Source: Sphingobacterium detergens
GTDB lineage: Bacteria; Bacteroidota; Bacteroidia; Sphingobacteriales; Sphingobacteriaceae
Assembly (NCBI RefSeq): GCF_003610355.1
Contig: NZ_RAPY01000006.1
Location: 248,001-312,000, forward strand
Direction: 5' to 3'
Length of the DNA: 64,000 nucleotides
Part shown: one piece after another, positions 42,949 to 52,412 of the stretch
Position numbering within the stretch: the stretch's first letter is position 1
Layout of the letters: every line of letters starts with the position of its first letter
The notes under the pieces: model-generated
What the model was told of the DNA's origin: nothing
Databases searched by the model: none
Seen by the model: the letters and a program-made list of their open reading frames with translations, nothing else
Position numbers and translations under genes: made by a program

Positions 42949-43862
42949 TATCGTCCAAATGCTTCGAATTGGCTATCAATTATTTCCAAAGATTTCAAAA
43001 ATGTTGTTGGTACATAGCCCAGTTCATTTTCGGATTTACTGAGATCAAAACCTGTCTGGCGCGGCCTATTATCCGCTTGTCCAATACTTGATGCGCTGAT
43101 TTCAGAAATCAATGTTTTGTCCAGTTTCCAATAATCTGCGATTTTATAAACCGCCTCATTGATGGACATCAACTCCGCTCCAGAGATATGAAATATTCCC
43201 TGAGCCTGTCGTTCAATAGCCAATTGACAAGCATGCGCTAAATCGTCTACAAAGGTAGGCATTCTCCATTGGTCATTAACCACTTTTATAGCTTCTTTTT
43301 GGGAGAGCTTTGCCTTAGCCCAAAGGACTAGATTGGAACGATTCGGATCTCCGTTGATACCGTAGACCAAAATTGTACGTAGGACCGCATAATGACAGGA
43401 AGACTGCGCCAGTACTTGCTCAGAGGCATATTTGCTTTTCCCATACTCACTTTGTGGTTGGGGTGCATCCAGTTCATTATAGGCAGTGCCTTTTTTGCCA
43501 TCAAATACAAAATCGGTAGAGAGATGGATCAACTGTGTCTTATTTTTTTCGCAGTAACTTGCTAGTGTTTGTACCAGATCTACATTGATCAGCTGGCAGG
43601 CTGCTTTATCGGCCTCACATGCTTCCACACTGGTCATGGCAGCGGTGTGTATAATCGCATCAAAAATATGGTTGGATAAAAAATCCGCTAATAGGGTCTG
43701 ATCCAATAAGTCAACTTGATAGAAAATATATCCCGCTTGATTCGGGTTTCTATTCGGGCCTTTTGAAATGGCTGTAACCTCATAAAGATTATTTCCAGCA
43801 AGTAGGTCGACGACCTTCTGACCCAAAAAGCCATTGGATCCTGTGACAAGAATTTTTTTCAT
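42948..43862 (-). CDS. RmlD-like NAD(P)-dependent sugar reductase
   Basis: The 304 residues have the Rossmann motif GSNGFLG (8-14), HLSTDFVFDGKKG, and the YGKSKYASE catalytic pair, matching dTDP-4-dehydrorhamnose reductase and related extended SDR enzymes. No rhamnose pathway gene is adjacent, so the substrate is unproven. It is coupled by one base to the thioesterase. Confidence 0.85.
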   Translation of the reverse strand: MKKILVTGSNGFLGQKVVDLLAGNNLYEVTAISKGPNRNPNQAGYIFYQVDLLDQTLLADFLSNHIFDAIIHTAAMTSVEACEADKAACQLINVDLVQTLASYCEKNKTQLIHLSTDFVFDGKKGTAYNELDAPQPQSEYGKSKYASEQVLAQSSCHYAVLRTILVYGINGDPNRSNLVLWAKAKLSQKEAIKVVNDQWRMPTFVDDLAHACQLAIERQAQGIFHISGAELMSINEAVYKIADYWKLDKTLISEISASSIGQADNRPRQTGFDLSKSENELGYVPTTFLKSLEIIDSQFEAFGR

Positions 43863-43971
43863 CCGTATACTTATTTTTTTATCTGTGTTTTAATCTCGTG
43901 GGTATCTAAAGTACCTTAATAAATCCGCTCTCGTTTGCCCTCGAGCCGAGGCTATATTTTAAAAGGCCATC

Positions 43972-43991
43972 AACGGATTATTTTATCCGTT
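43972..43991 (-). terminator. Short hairpin after the M28 peptidase gene
   Basis: AACGGAT and ATCCGTT form a 7-bp stem with a 6-nt loop directly after the M28 stop. No U-run follows, so it may be only a 3'-end hairpin. Confidence 0.4.
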
Positions 43992-44936
43992 TTAGTTGGT
44001 CCAGATAAAGTCCATTTTACTCGATTGTTTCATGATATTCTCGATTACCGATTTCTCTAGATCAAGAATAGATTTTAATGAATTGTAATCGATCTTGTCT
44101 GCATCATCGGTTGGCATATGATAGTCGGGGTGTCCGCCAGTATGGAAGAATAATACTGGAATATTCTTTTTGTAGAATGAAGTCTGATCCGACCCGCCGT
44201 TACCGTCTTTGCTTAAGTTGAACTTGATAGGCGCTTGGATATCTTTGAAAATAGTCGGCCATTGACTGCTTGTTCCGTATCCGATGACGGCAAGACCGTT
44301 GTCGGGATTGTAGCGGCCGATCATATCCATATTAAGCATTGCCGTGATTTTTTCCAACGGTAGGGTAGGGTGTTCGGTAAAATATTTGGAACCCACCAAA
44401 CCCAGTTCCTCGGCACCAAAAGCGATAAATAATAAATTATAAGGTTCTTTTTCCTTATTGCTGCTAAAATAACGGGCGAGTTCCAATAAACCTGCGGTAC
44501 CCGAAGCATTATCGTCGGCTCCATTGTGGATTTTACCAACACCTAGCGAGTCTTTTGAGCTACCCTGGCGACCTGTTCCCAGGTGATCGTAATGCGCACC
44601 TATCACAACTGTCAGCGGAGCTCCATTATCGATAAAACCTATAATATTGTCAGCATTACGAATACTGTCAGCTACTTTTACCTTCCATACCTTGGCTTTG
44701 AAAGATTGGCGATAGCCTTTTTCGCCCTTGGGTTGTAATTTATATTTTTTAAACTCCTTTTCGATATAGTCCGCTACTTTGAACACTTCTTTACTACCTG
44801 TCCCGCGACCTTGCATTTTGTCATCCGCCAGGTAGTAGATATGTTTTTTTAGATTCGGGATTTCAATTTGTTGTGCTTGTGCTACTTTTGTCACAAAAAG
44901 TGCGCAGACGATTAGGAATAAGTTTATGTTTTTCAT
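43992..44936 (-). CDS. M28-family zinc aminopeptidase, exported
   Basis: The 314 residues begin with a signal peptide (about 1-21) and show VVIGAHYDHLG, HNGADDNASGTAGLLELARYF, and FGAEELGLVGS, the metal ligands and catalytic Glu of M28 peptidases, with a late GGHPDYHMPTDDAD. It should remove N-terminal residues from peptides in the periplasm or outside. Confidence 0.92.
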   Translation of the reverse strand: MKNINLFLIVCALFVTKVAQAQQIEIPNLKKHIYYLADDKMQGRGTGSKEVFKVADYIEKEFKKYKLQPKGEKGYRQSFKAKVWKVKVADSIRNADNIIGFIDNGAPLTVVIGAHYDHLGTGRQGSSKDSLGVGKIHNGADDNASGTAGLLELARYFSSNKEKEPYNLLFIAFGAEELGLVGSKYFTEHPTLPLEKITAMLNMDMIGRYNPDNGLAVIGYGTSSQWPTIFKDIQAPIKFNLSKDGNGGSDQTSFYKKNIPVLFFHTGGHPDYHMPTDDADKIDYNSLKSILDLEKSVIENIMKQSSKMDFIWTN

Positions 44937-45028
44937 TTTTTGGTATTTAGTATGGAGACCGTCATAACCTATATGACCAGATTGCTTGATAATCGGAATA
45001 CGATCCCCGTTTTTAACGTTTTAAAAGA

Positions 45029-45053
45029 AAAGCCTTGCGATTAACAAGGCTTT
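45029..45053 (-). terminator. Intrinsic terminator after lspA
   Basis: AAAGCCTTG and CAAGGCTTT form a 9-bp stem with a 7-nt loop; on the minus strand a T-rich tail follows. Confidence 0.8.
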
Positions 45054-45067
45054 TGTAAGATATTTCG

Positions 45068-45718
45068 TTAATCTTCAACGATTTCACTATGGATACTCGA
45101 TTTCTCTTCTTTTTCCGTTTTGAAATACCGTTTTTGGAATAATAGTATCAGTACGACACCCACTGAAATAGCTGAGTCTGCAATGTTGAATACCGGCCGG
45201 AAGAATAGAAACTCTTCACCACCCCAAAAAGGTACCCAAGTAGGGAAAGTACCTTCAATTAAAGGAAAATAAAGCATGTCAACTACTTTTCCATGCAGGA
45301 AGGATGAATATCCTCCACCCGCCGGAAATAAAGATGCCTTGTCGTAAAAAGTACTGTCACTGAAGATCACACCATAGAATGCTGAATCAATGATATTTCC
45401 CAAAGCACCAGCAAGAATCAGGGCGACATTTAATATAAAGCCACGGTTGTATTTATTCTTGATCATGTAATGTAGACCATACCCAATACCAGCTACGGCC
45501 AGTATCCGAAACACGGTCAGGAACAATTTCCCGTAATCACCACCAAATTCCATTCCGTAGGCCATTCCATTGTTTTCAATAAAATGGATTTGGAAAAATT
45601 TACCTAATATGTGATGACTTTGTCCAATTGTCATAGAGAGCTTAACCCATATTTTTGACAATTGGTCTATTAAAAGAATCGCGACAATTAGTGCGACTGG
45701 TTTCGTATACCCCTTCAT
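45068..45718 (-). CDS. lspA: Lipoprotein signal peptidase
   Basis: The 216-residue membrane protein has the two catalytic-Asp motifs GNIIDSAFYG and FNIADSAISVG, plus an early QLSKIWVKL. It removes the signal peptide from prolipoproteins, many of which (SusD for instance) are encoded here. It is longer than the 160-residue norm because of an inserted segment between the motifs, as is usual in Bacteroidota. A hairpin with a T-run sits 13 nt before its ATG. Confidence 0.94.
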   Translation of the reverse strand: MKGYTKPVALIVAILLIDQLSKIWVKLSMTIGQSHHILGKFFQIHFIENNGMAYGMEFGGDYGKLFLTVFRILAVAGIGYGLHYMIKNKYNRGFILNVALILAGALGNIIDSAFYGVIFSDSTFYDKASLFPAGGGYSSFLHGKVVDMLYFPLIEGTFPTWVPFWGGEEFLFFRPVFNIADSAISVGVVLILLFQKRYFKTEKEEKSSIHSEIVED

Positions 45719-45730
45719 TGTGCTATAAAA

Positions 45731-45756
45731 ATGGTCTTTGCCTACGCAAAGACCAT
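45731..45756 (-). terminator. Hairpin between the DksA-like gene and lspA
   Basis: ATGGTCTTTG and CAAAGACCAT form a 10-bp stem with a 6-nt loop, followed on the minus strand by ATATTTTTA on one side and TTTTTATAG toward lspA. It may end part of the transcription from ileS-dksA before lspA. Confidence 0.7.
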
Positions 45757-45772
45757 ATATTTTTACCTAAAA

Positions 45773-46159
45773 TTAATATTGTTTGTTTTTCGCCTCGATA
45801 CTCAAGGTTGTATGCGGAACAGCTTTCAAACGTTCTTTTTGGATCAGTTTTCCTGTTTCTCTACAGATACCATACGTTTTGTTCTCGATGCGCACCAACG
45901 CTGCTTCCAGGTTGTCGATAAACTTCTTTTGACGTGCAGCCAATTGGTTGGTTTGTTCCTTCTCCAAAGTTGCAGAGCCATCTTCTAAGGTCTTGTATGT
46001 ACCCGCAGTATCGTCTGTACCATTCGCATTGCTGTTATTGAGCGTTGCTGTCAACGAGGAAAGCTCTTCTTTTGCTATTCTAAGCTTGTCCAAGATAATA
46101 TCTTTGAATTCTTGTAATTCTGAATCGCTATAGCGTGTTTTCTCGTTGTTGTTTGCCAT
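45773..46159 (-). CDS. TraR/DksA-family regulator
   Basis: The 128 residues hold a long helical N-terminal part and the C-terminal YGICRETGKLIQKERLKAV motif of DksA-like proteins. Only one Cys of the usual four-Cys zinc site is kept, a variation often seen in Bacteroidota. It may act on RNA polymerase in stress or growth control. It lies 3 nt after ileS. Confidence 0.85.
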   Translation of the reverse strand: MANNNEKTRYSDSELQEFKDIILDKLRIAKEELSSLTATLNNSNANGTDDTAGTYKTLEDGSATLEKEQTNQLAARQKKFIDNLEAALVRIENKTYGICRETGKLIQKERLKAVPHTTLSIEAKNKQY

Positions 46160-46162
46160 AAT

Positions 46163-49100
46163 TTAATTTTTTTGGATTAATGCCTTAAGTTCTTTGCCAT
46201 CGATCTCGATGGTCTCTCCTTCAGTTAGTGAATCTTCAAATACCAATGAATCGGCTAGAATTTCGGTGCAAATATAAGATAAATTTTCTTTCGCTGCATT
46301 GACTACTTCTGAGGCTGCTGTTAACTTTACGTTAATTCTATCAGTCACCTCAAGTCCTTTTTCCTTCCGTAAATTTTGTAGACGGTTGATCAACTCCCTT
46401 GATAAACCTTCTTTCTTCAATTCTTCGGTGATATGAACATCCAAAGCTACGGTCAATTTACCCAGATTAGCAACTTGCCATCCCTCCACATCCTCTGCTA
46501 TAATTTCTACATCGCTTAATAGAATAGTATATGGCGTACCTGTTAGGGCCAATTCACCGGCTGATTCCAATGTGCTGATTTGATCTATAGTCAACGATTG
46601 GATAGACGAAGAAACTAACTTCATATCCTTACCAACTTTCGCGCCAAGAGCTTTGAAGTTTGGTTTTATTTTTTTCTTGATTATACCAGTTGTATCCGTA
46701 ATAAACTCAATATCTTTGATATTGGTTTCCGAAAGTATCAAATCTTTTACTTTTTCCACCTTCTCCTGGAAAGCACTGTCCAATACAGGAACGAGGATTT
46801 TGTTTAATGGCTGACGTACATTGATCGACGTTTTCTTACGTAGTGAAAGTGTCAAAGACGAAATATCCTGCGCCAGGGCCATACGTTCTTCCAGATCTTT
46901 ATCCACTAGTTTTTCATCGTATACTGGAAAGTTGGCTAAGTGAACTGACTCAACTTGTTCCTTATTGGTTGCAGTATTCAAATCTAAGAACAGTCTATCC
47001 GAGAAGAATGGCGATATTGGTGACATTAATTTCGCAATGGTATCCAGACAAGTGTATAATGTCTGATATGCAGAAATCTTATCTTCGGTATATTCTCCTT
47101 TCCAGAAACGACGACGGCACAAACGAACGTACCAGTTACTCAAGTGTTCATCCACAAAGTTTTGGATTGCACGTGCGGCTTTCGTCGGTTCGTAATCCGC
47201 TAGATATTCATCCACTTCTTTCGTTAGTGAATTTAGTAACGAGATAATCCAGCGGTCGATTTCAGGACGGTTTTCTAATACAATATCTGGTTCTACATAG
47301 GAGAACTTATCAATGTTGGCATAAAGCGCAAAAAATGCATAGGTATTGTATAGCGTACCGAAGAACTTACGGCGTACCTCATCCAATCCCTCCATGTTGA
47401 ATTTTAAGTTGTCCCAAGGAGCAGCATTGCTGATCATATACCAACGGGTAGCATCAGCACTATATTGATCGATCGTTGAGAAAGGATCAACACCATTGCC
47501 TAAGCGTTTGGACATCTTATTTCCGTTTTTATCCAATACCAATCCATTGGAAACAACGTTTTTGAAAGAGACCGATTTATACATCATTGTAGAGATCGCA
47601 TGTAGCGTAAAGAACCATCCACGAGTCTGATCCACACCTTCGGCGATGAAGTCAGCAGGATATGCATGATTGAATCCATCTTTAAATGGAAACTCTTCAC
47701 CTTTTGCCAGTTTCTCATGATCCAATCCCCATTGTGCATAAGGCATTGCTCCCGAATCGAACCATACGTCAATTAAGTCAGGCTCACGGAATAATTTTTG
47801 ACCAGCATCAGAAACAAGAACGATATCGTCAACATATGGACGGTGTAAATCTAGCTTTTCTGTGTCAAATTTATCTAGATAGGCTTGGTTTTTCGCTTTC
47901 TCATTTGCCGATAGAACATCCGAAGTCAGGGAGGCCTCTAACAAAGACTTTAATTCAGGTAACGAACCGATACAGACCTCTTCATTCTCATCTTCTGAAC
48001 GCCAGATTGGAAGTGGTGTACCCCAGTAACGAGAGCGAGAAAGGTTCCAATCGACCAGGTTTTCCAACCAGTTTCCAAAGCGTCCTGTTCCGGTAGCTTC
48101 AGGTTTCCAGTTGATCGTTTTATTTAAAGCTACCAGATCCTCTTTTACCGCAGTAGTACGGATAAACCAGCTATCCAATGGATAGTATAAAACCGGCTTG
48201 TCTGTACGCCAACAGTGTGGGTAGGTGTGCTCGTATTTTTTAACATCAAATGCCTTATTATCCTCTTTTAGTTTGATCGAGATCAAGACGTCAGTAGGTT
48301 TGAAATCTTCTTTCGCACGTTCTTCTGCACTGTAGTATTCCTCTTTTACAAATCGTCCTGCAAAATCGGTGATTTCATTCACAAAACGACCTGTACGGTC
48401 TACCGTAGGAACATCTTTCCCATTTTCGTCTTTGACCAAAATACCCGGTACACCGTGTTCTTTTGCTACACGAAAGTCATCTGCACCATAGGTCGGCGCA
48501 GCATGCACGATACCCGTACCATCTTCAGTGGTCACAAAGTCACCAGGGATTACACGAAAAGCATTCTCTTGTAAATCTTCATTGGTGATATAAGGCAACA
48601 ATTGTTCATAGCGCAAGCCGACAAGCTCTTCCCCTACAAATTCTGTTGCAAGTTCCCAAGGGATAACTTTATCACCCAACTTGTAGTCTTGGAAAGAGGC
48701 ATCTTGCCCCTCTGCTTTAAAATGCTTGCTGATCAGATCTTTTGCCAATATAACAGATACTGGTGCACCTGTATATTTATTGAAAGTTCTGATTTTGACA
48801 TAGTTTATTTTCTTGCCAACAACCAAAGCTGTATTGGACGGTAAGGTCCAAGGCGTAGTCGTCCAGGCGATAAATGCAACATCTTCGGCTTCATCATCCA
48901 CTAACTTTTCAATCGCTGGATGGAGCTGGCTTTTGATCAATCTAAATTCAGCAACAATTGTTGTATCCTTCACATCTTTATATGTACCCGGTTGATTAAG
49001 CTCATGCGAACTCAATCCTGTACCTGCAGCAGGTGAATAAGGTTGAATGGTATAACCTTTATACAATAAGCCCTTTTTATAGAGCTCTTTTAACAAATAC

Positions 49101-49576
49101 CATAACGTTTCGATGTATTCGTTTTTATACGTGATGTAAGGATGTTCAAGATCAACCCAATAACCCATTTTGTTGGTTAGGTCATTCCATACATCGGTAT
49201 ATTTCATCACTTCCTTGCGGCAAGCGTCATTATATTCTTCTACGGTAATCTTTTTGCCGATATCCTCCTTAGTAATACCAAGAGCTTTCTCGACGGCAAG
49301 TTCAATTGGAAGTCCGTGGGTATCCCAGCCTCCTTTTCGTTTTACCTGGTAGCCTTTCAATGTCTTGTAGCGACAGAAAATATCCTTGATCGTACGAGCC
49401 ATCACGTGATGGATTCCAGGCATTCCATTCGCAGAAGGTGGCCCTTCAAAAAATGTATATGACTTGCTCTCAGGGCGATTATTGATACTTTTTTCGAATA
49501 TTTTTTCCTGTTCCCAACGGGTCAAAATCTCTTTACCAATTTCCGGTAAATTTAACTGCTTATATTCTTTGTACAT
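46163..49576 (-). CDS. ileS: Isoleucyl-tRNA synthetase
   Basis: The 1137 residues have the class I signatures PPSANGMPGIHH (HIGH-type) and KMSKRLG, the CP1 editing domain with TTPWTLPSNT, and an anticodon-binding end of the longer, eukaryote-like form. It loads isoleucine on tRNA-Ile. It is the first gene of the ileS-dksA-like-lspA block. Confidence 0.97.
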   Translation of the reverse strand: MYKEYKQLNLPEIGKEILTRWEQEKIFEKSINNRPESKSYTFFEGPPSANGMPGIHHVMARTIKDIFCRYKTLKGYQVKRKGGWDTHGLPIELAVEKALGITKEDIGKKITVEEYNDACRKEVMKYTDVWNDLTNKMGYWVDLEHPYITYKNEYIETLWYLLKELYKKGLLYKGYTIQPYSPAAGTGLSSHELNQPGTYKDVKDTTIVAEFRLIKSQLHPAIEKLVDDEAEDVAFIAWTTTPWTLPSNTALVVGKKINYVKIRTFNKYTGAPVSVILAKDLISKHFKAEGQDASFQDYKLGDKVIPWELATEFVGEELVGLRYEQLLPYITNEDLQENAFRVIPGDFVTTEDGTGIVHAAPTYGADDFRVAKEHGVPGILVKDENGKDVPTVDRTGRFVNEITDFAGRFVKEEYYSAEERAKEDFKPTDVLISIKLKEDNKAFDVKKYEHTYPHCWRTDKPVLYYPLDSWFIRTTAVKEDLVALNKTINWKPEATGTGRFGNWLENLVDWNLSRSRYWGTPLPIWRSEDENEEVCIGSLPELKSLLEASLTSDVLSANEKAKNQAYLDKFDTEKLDLHRPYVDDIVLVSDAGQKLFREPDLIDVWFDSGAMPYAQWGLDHEKLAKGEEFPFKDGFNHAYPADFIAEGVDQTRGWFFTLHAISTMMYKSVSFKNVVSNGLVLDKNGNKMSKRLGNGVDPFSTIDQYSADATRWYMISNAAPWDNLKFNMEGLDEVRRKFFGTLYNTYAFFALYANIDKFSYVEPDIVLENRPEIDRWIISLLNSLTKEVDEYLADYEPTKAARAIQNFVDEHLSNWYVRLCRRRFWKGEYTEDKISAYQTLYTCLDTIAKLMSPISPFFSDRLFLDLNTATNKEQVESVHLANFPVYDEKLVDKDLEERMALAQDISSLTLSLRKKTSINVRQPLNKILVPVLDSAFQEKVEKVKDLILSETNIKDIEFITDTTGIIKKKIKPNFKALGAKVGKDMKLVSSSIQSLTIDQISTLESAGELALTGTPYTILLSDVEIIAEDVEGWQVANLGKLTVALDVHITEELKKEGLSRELINRLQNLRKEKGLEVTDRINVKLTAASEVVNAAKENLSYICTEILADSLVFEDSLTEGETIEIDGKELKALIQKN

Positions 49577-49911
49577 CAGACTGTTGTATGCTTCTTTTCT
49601 AAAGGTCGCTAATTTAGTGAATTATGATGGAAAAAGAAAGAGGGCTTTGTTGCTGTAGTATCATTATATGATGTGCAAAATATTTTTGAAAAACCCCAAT
49701 ACTGTCAATGATCAACGATTACACGATCATGGTGGCTGATGAAGTCGAATTGAAAGCTAGGAGATAGGGCGACCGTAGTAGGAATAAGTTGATTAAAGGG
49801 CAGTTGAATTTTTCGAAACCGTTGATTAGGATTGCTGTTATAGAGGACTAATACAAAAAAGGGATTGCTTTCGGCAATCCCTTTTTCATTAGAATATGTG
49901 TAAATTTCAAC
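49577..49911. other. Intergenic region between ileS and the HesB/IscA gene
   Basis: Apart from a terminator at 49856-49886 the stretch has no good gene. A minus-strand frame ending at a TGA at 49705-49707 stays open for about 50 codons (for example FRKIQLPFNQL, QFDFISHHDR) and reads like protein, but it has no start codon and runs back through the terminator hairpin. It could be a remnant of a longer gene. Confidence 0.4.
49856..49886. terminator. Intrinsic terminator
   Basis: AAAAAGGGATTGC and GCAATCCCTTTTT form a perfect 13-bp stem around TTTCG. It follows the HesB/IscA gene. Confidence 0.85.
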
Positions 49912-50262
49912 TTATGCTGAAAAACTACTTCCACAACCACAAGTGCTACTTGCATTTGGGTTATTGAAAGTAAAACCTCTTGCGTCAAGCCCTGATTTGA
50001 AGTCAATTTCCATGCCTGCAAGGTATAAGCCATGTGCTTTGTTCATAAAAATGCGGATTCCTTCAATTTCGTACTCGCTGTCTCCATCTTTTTTCTGGTC
50101 AAAACCAAGGATATAACTCATACCTGAACAACCACCACCTTCTACACCGACACGTAAACCAAAATCATCAGAAATTTCTTGCTGATCTTTTAATTTATTG
50201 AGTTCCTTGATTGCCCCTTGCGTTAAGGTAACAGGAGCAATTGCTGTATGTTCTGTGCTCAT
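49912..50262 (-). CDS. HesB/IscA-family iron-sulfur assembly protein
   Basis: The 116 residues carry the three conserved Cys of A-type carriers, one in GGGCSGMSY (C45) and two in STCGCGSS (C108, C110). These proteins hold a Fe-S cluster for delivery to targets such as complex I. It is a single-gene unit with its own terminator. Confidence 0.92.
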   Translation of the reverse strand: MSTEHTAIAPVTLTQGAIKELNKLKDQQEISDDFGLRVGVEGGGCSGMSYILGFDQKKDGDSEYEIEGIRIFMNKAHGLYLAGMEIDFKSGLDARGFTFNNPNASSTCGCGSSFSA

Positions 50263-50467
50263 TTTAATAATGTTTTAGCCAATTCTTTAGCAAAAATACA
50301 TATTTTTAATCGCAAATCGCCCACCATAGATTTTTTGACATTTACAAAACATTCGATTTTTATTGGATTGGGAGACTCCAGATAGGAGTTAAAAGGAGAC
50401 TACGTTAATTAGCTAATTCGCATAAATAAGCCCATTTTTCTAGGAACATTTAATAAAATATGGCTTT

Positions 50468-50501
50468 TTGTCGATATTCTTTATGGAATATGCTATCTTT
50501 G
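50468..50501 (+). promoter_or_regulatory. Promoter of glyA
   Basis: TTG (50468-50470) and TATCTTTG (50494-50501) are spaced by 23 nt, about 46 nt before the glyA ATG. Confidence 0.55.
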
Positions 50502-50547
50502 AGGCATTAAAATAAAAACAAAATTTACTTTACAACATTTAAAAACA

Positions 50548-51819
50548 ATGGAAAGAGATCAAGCCATTTTTAATTTAATAGCTGATGAGCTGAAACGCCA
50601 AGAAGAAGGTATTGAATTAATTGCTTCGGAAAACTTTGTTTCAAAACAAGTGATGGAAGCTGCTGGTTCAGTGTTGACAAATAAATATGCAGAAGGCCTC
50701 CCAGGAAAACGTTACTATGGAGGTTGTGAAGTTGTGGATGAAATTGAAACCATCGCAATTGATCGTGCAAAGCAATTATTTGGCGCAGAATGGGTAAATG
50801 TTCAACCTCACTCTGGAGCGCAGGCAAATGCGGCTGTTTTTTTGGCGACAATCAAACCTGGAGACAAAATTTTAGGTCTTGATTTATCTCATGGTGGACA
50901 CTTGACTCATGGATCACCAGCAAACCTTTCTGGTAAGATCTATCAACCATTATTTTACGGTGTAAAAGAAGAAACAGGTCTAATTGATTACGAACAGTTG
51001 GAAGAAACCGCGCTTCGTGAAAAACCAAAAATGATCATCTGTGGTGCTTCAGCTTACTCCCGTGACTGGGACTATGCACGCATCCGTAAAGTTGCTGATG
51101 AAATCGGTGCGATTGTTTTGGCTGATATCTCCCATCCAGCAGGTTTGATCGCGCGTGGTCTATTGAATGATCCACTTCCTCATTGTCATATTGTTACAAC
51201 TACGACACACAAGACACTACGTGGCCCTCGTGGTGGTATGATTATGGTCGGTAAGGATTTTGAAAACCCTTGGGGTATCAAAACACCTAAAGGTGAAATC
51301 CGTACGATAACGCAATTGTTGGATTTAGCTGTTTTCCCGGGTACGCAAGGCGGTCCCTTGGAGCATACAATTGCTGCAAAAGCAATTGCTTACGGTGAGG
51401 CTTTGTCAGACGAGTATATGGAATACATTGTTCAGGTGAAGAAAAATGCAGCTGCATTGGCACAATTCTTCGTTGAGCGAGATTATAAGATTATTTCTGG
51501 TGGTACAGATAACCACTTGATGTTGGTTGATCTACGTAACAAAGATATTTCTGGTAAAGAAGCTGAAGCTGTATTGGGTAAAGCAGGTATCACAACTAAT
51601 AAAAATATGGTTCCTTTTGATACACGTTCTCCTTTTGTAACTTCAGGTGTGCGTTTCGGTACTGCCGCAATCACTACTCGTGGTATCAAAGAAAATGATA
51701 TTATTCAAATCGGAGAGTTAATTGATGAGGCATTGAAAAATGCATCCAACGATGCTGAATTGGATAAGATTCATGGTAAAGTGAGAACCATGATGGCCGA
51801 GTTCCCATTGTATAAATAA
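50548..51819 (+). CDS. glyA: Serine hydroxymethyltransferase
   Basis: The 423 residues include the PLP lysine K222 in TTTTHKTLRGPRGG, the SGAQANAAVF and GGHLTHG blocks. It interconverts serine and glycine with tetrahydrofolate and supplies one-carbon units for purine synthesis. It has its own promoter and terminator. Confidence 0.97.
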   Translation: MERDQAIFNLIADELKRQEEGIELIASENFVSKQVMEAAGSVLTNKYAEGLPGKRYYGGCEVVDEIETIAIDRAKQLFGAEWVNVQPHSGAQANAAVFLATIKPGDKILGLDLSHGGHLTHGSPANLSGKIYQPLFYGVKEETGLIDYEQLEETALREKPKMIICGASAYSRDWDYARIRKVADEIGAIVLADISHPAGLIARGLLNDPLPHCHIVTTTTHKTLRGPRGGMIMVGKDFENPWGIKTPKGEIRTITQLLDLAVFPGTQGGPLEHTIAAKAIAYGEALSDEYMEYIVQVKKNAAALAQFFVERDYKIISGGTDNHLMLVDLRNKDISGKEAEAVLGKAGITTNKNMVPFDTRSPFVTSGVRFGTAAITTRGIKENDIIQIGELIDEALKNASNDAELDKIHGKVRTMMAEFPLYK

Positions 51820-51840
51820 GACAAGTCTTTATCATATAGA

Positions 51841-51875
51841 AAAGCGGAATCATCTTAGGGTGATTCCGCTTTTTT
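51841..51875 (+). terminator. glyA terminator
   Basis: AAAGCGGAATCA and TGATTCCGCTTT form a 12-bp stem with an 8-nt loop, followed by three more Ts. Confidence 0.85.
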
Positions 51876-52084
51876 CGTTTTTGATCTTATACGATACCCC
51901 CCGCGTACTTGCTCCGCCACATACGAGCCATTAATGCATTTTTTTTTAAGTTTTATGCTCCGTATCTGCTATGAAATAAGGCCATACTATCTTGCGGGCA
52001 ACTGTGTGCCAACCTTCTAATTAAAAGGGATTTTACCCTAATATAATAGGAGATTAATAGGTACTTTATACGCTTTTATCCGAA

Positions 52085-52128
52085 TGAGGTCCGGACAAGG
52101 TCCGAGTGAGGTCCCTATAAAGTCCCTG
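52085..52128. repeat. Four tandem 11-bp repeats
   Basis: Four 11-nt units follow without gaps: TGAGGTCCGGA, CAAGGTCCGAG, TGAGGTCCCTA and TAAAGTCCCTG. The core AGGTCC returns every 11 bp, one helical turn. No gene covers them. Confidence 0.75.
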
Positions 52129-52412
52129 TTAGTTTCGAATTTGTCTCAAAGTTAGTCACTGGATAAATTGAATCAGGCATAAGCTTTTTTTATCAAATGC
52201 CTTTTTGCGAAGTGGATGGAGTTTTTACATTCCTAAATGTTAAAAAATCTTAAATTGAAATGTAATAATTTGATTACTCAATAATTTTACGGTACTTTGA
52301 AATACTATTAATTGATTGTTTTACAATAAGAAAGGAACACTATACGCTAAACATTTACATTTTACAACAGAACTGATAATTTATTTGCGAACTGCTAAAA
52401 AGTAAGTGACGT

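Larger units (their letters stand above)
51820..52412. other. 593-bp intergenic region without a gene
   Basis: It holds the glyA terminator and a short tandem repeat (52085-52128). No protein frame stands out. The part from about 52200 to 52412 is very AT-rich and should carry the sigma-factor promoter. Confidence 0.6.
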
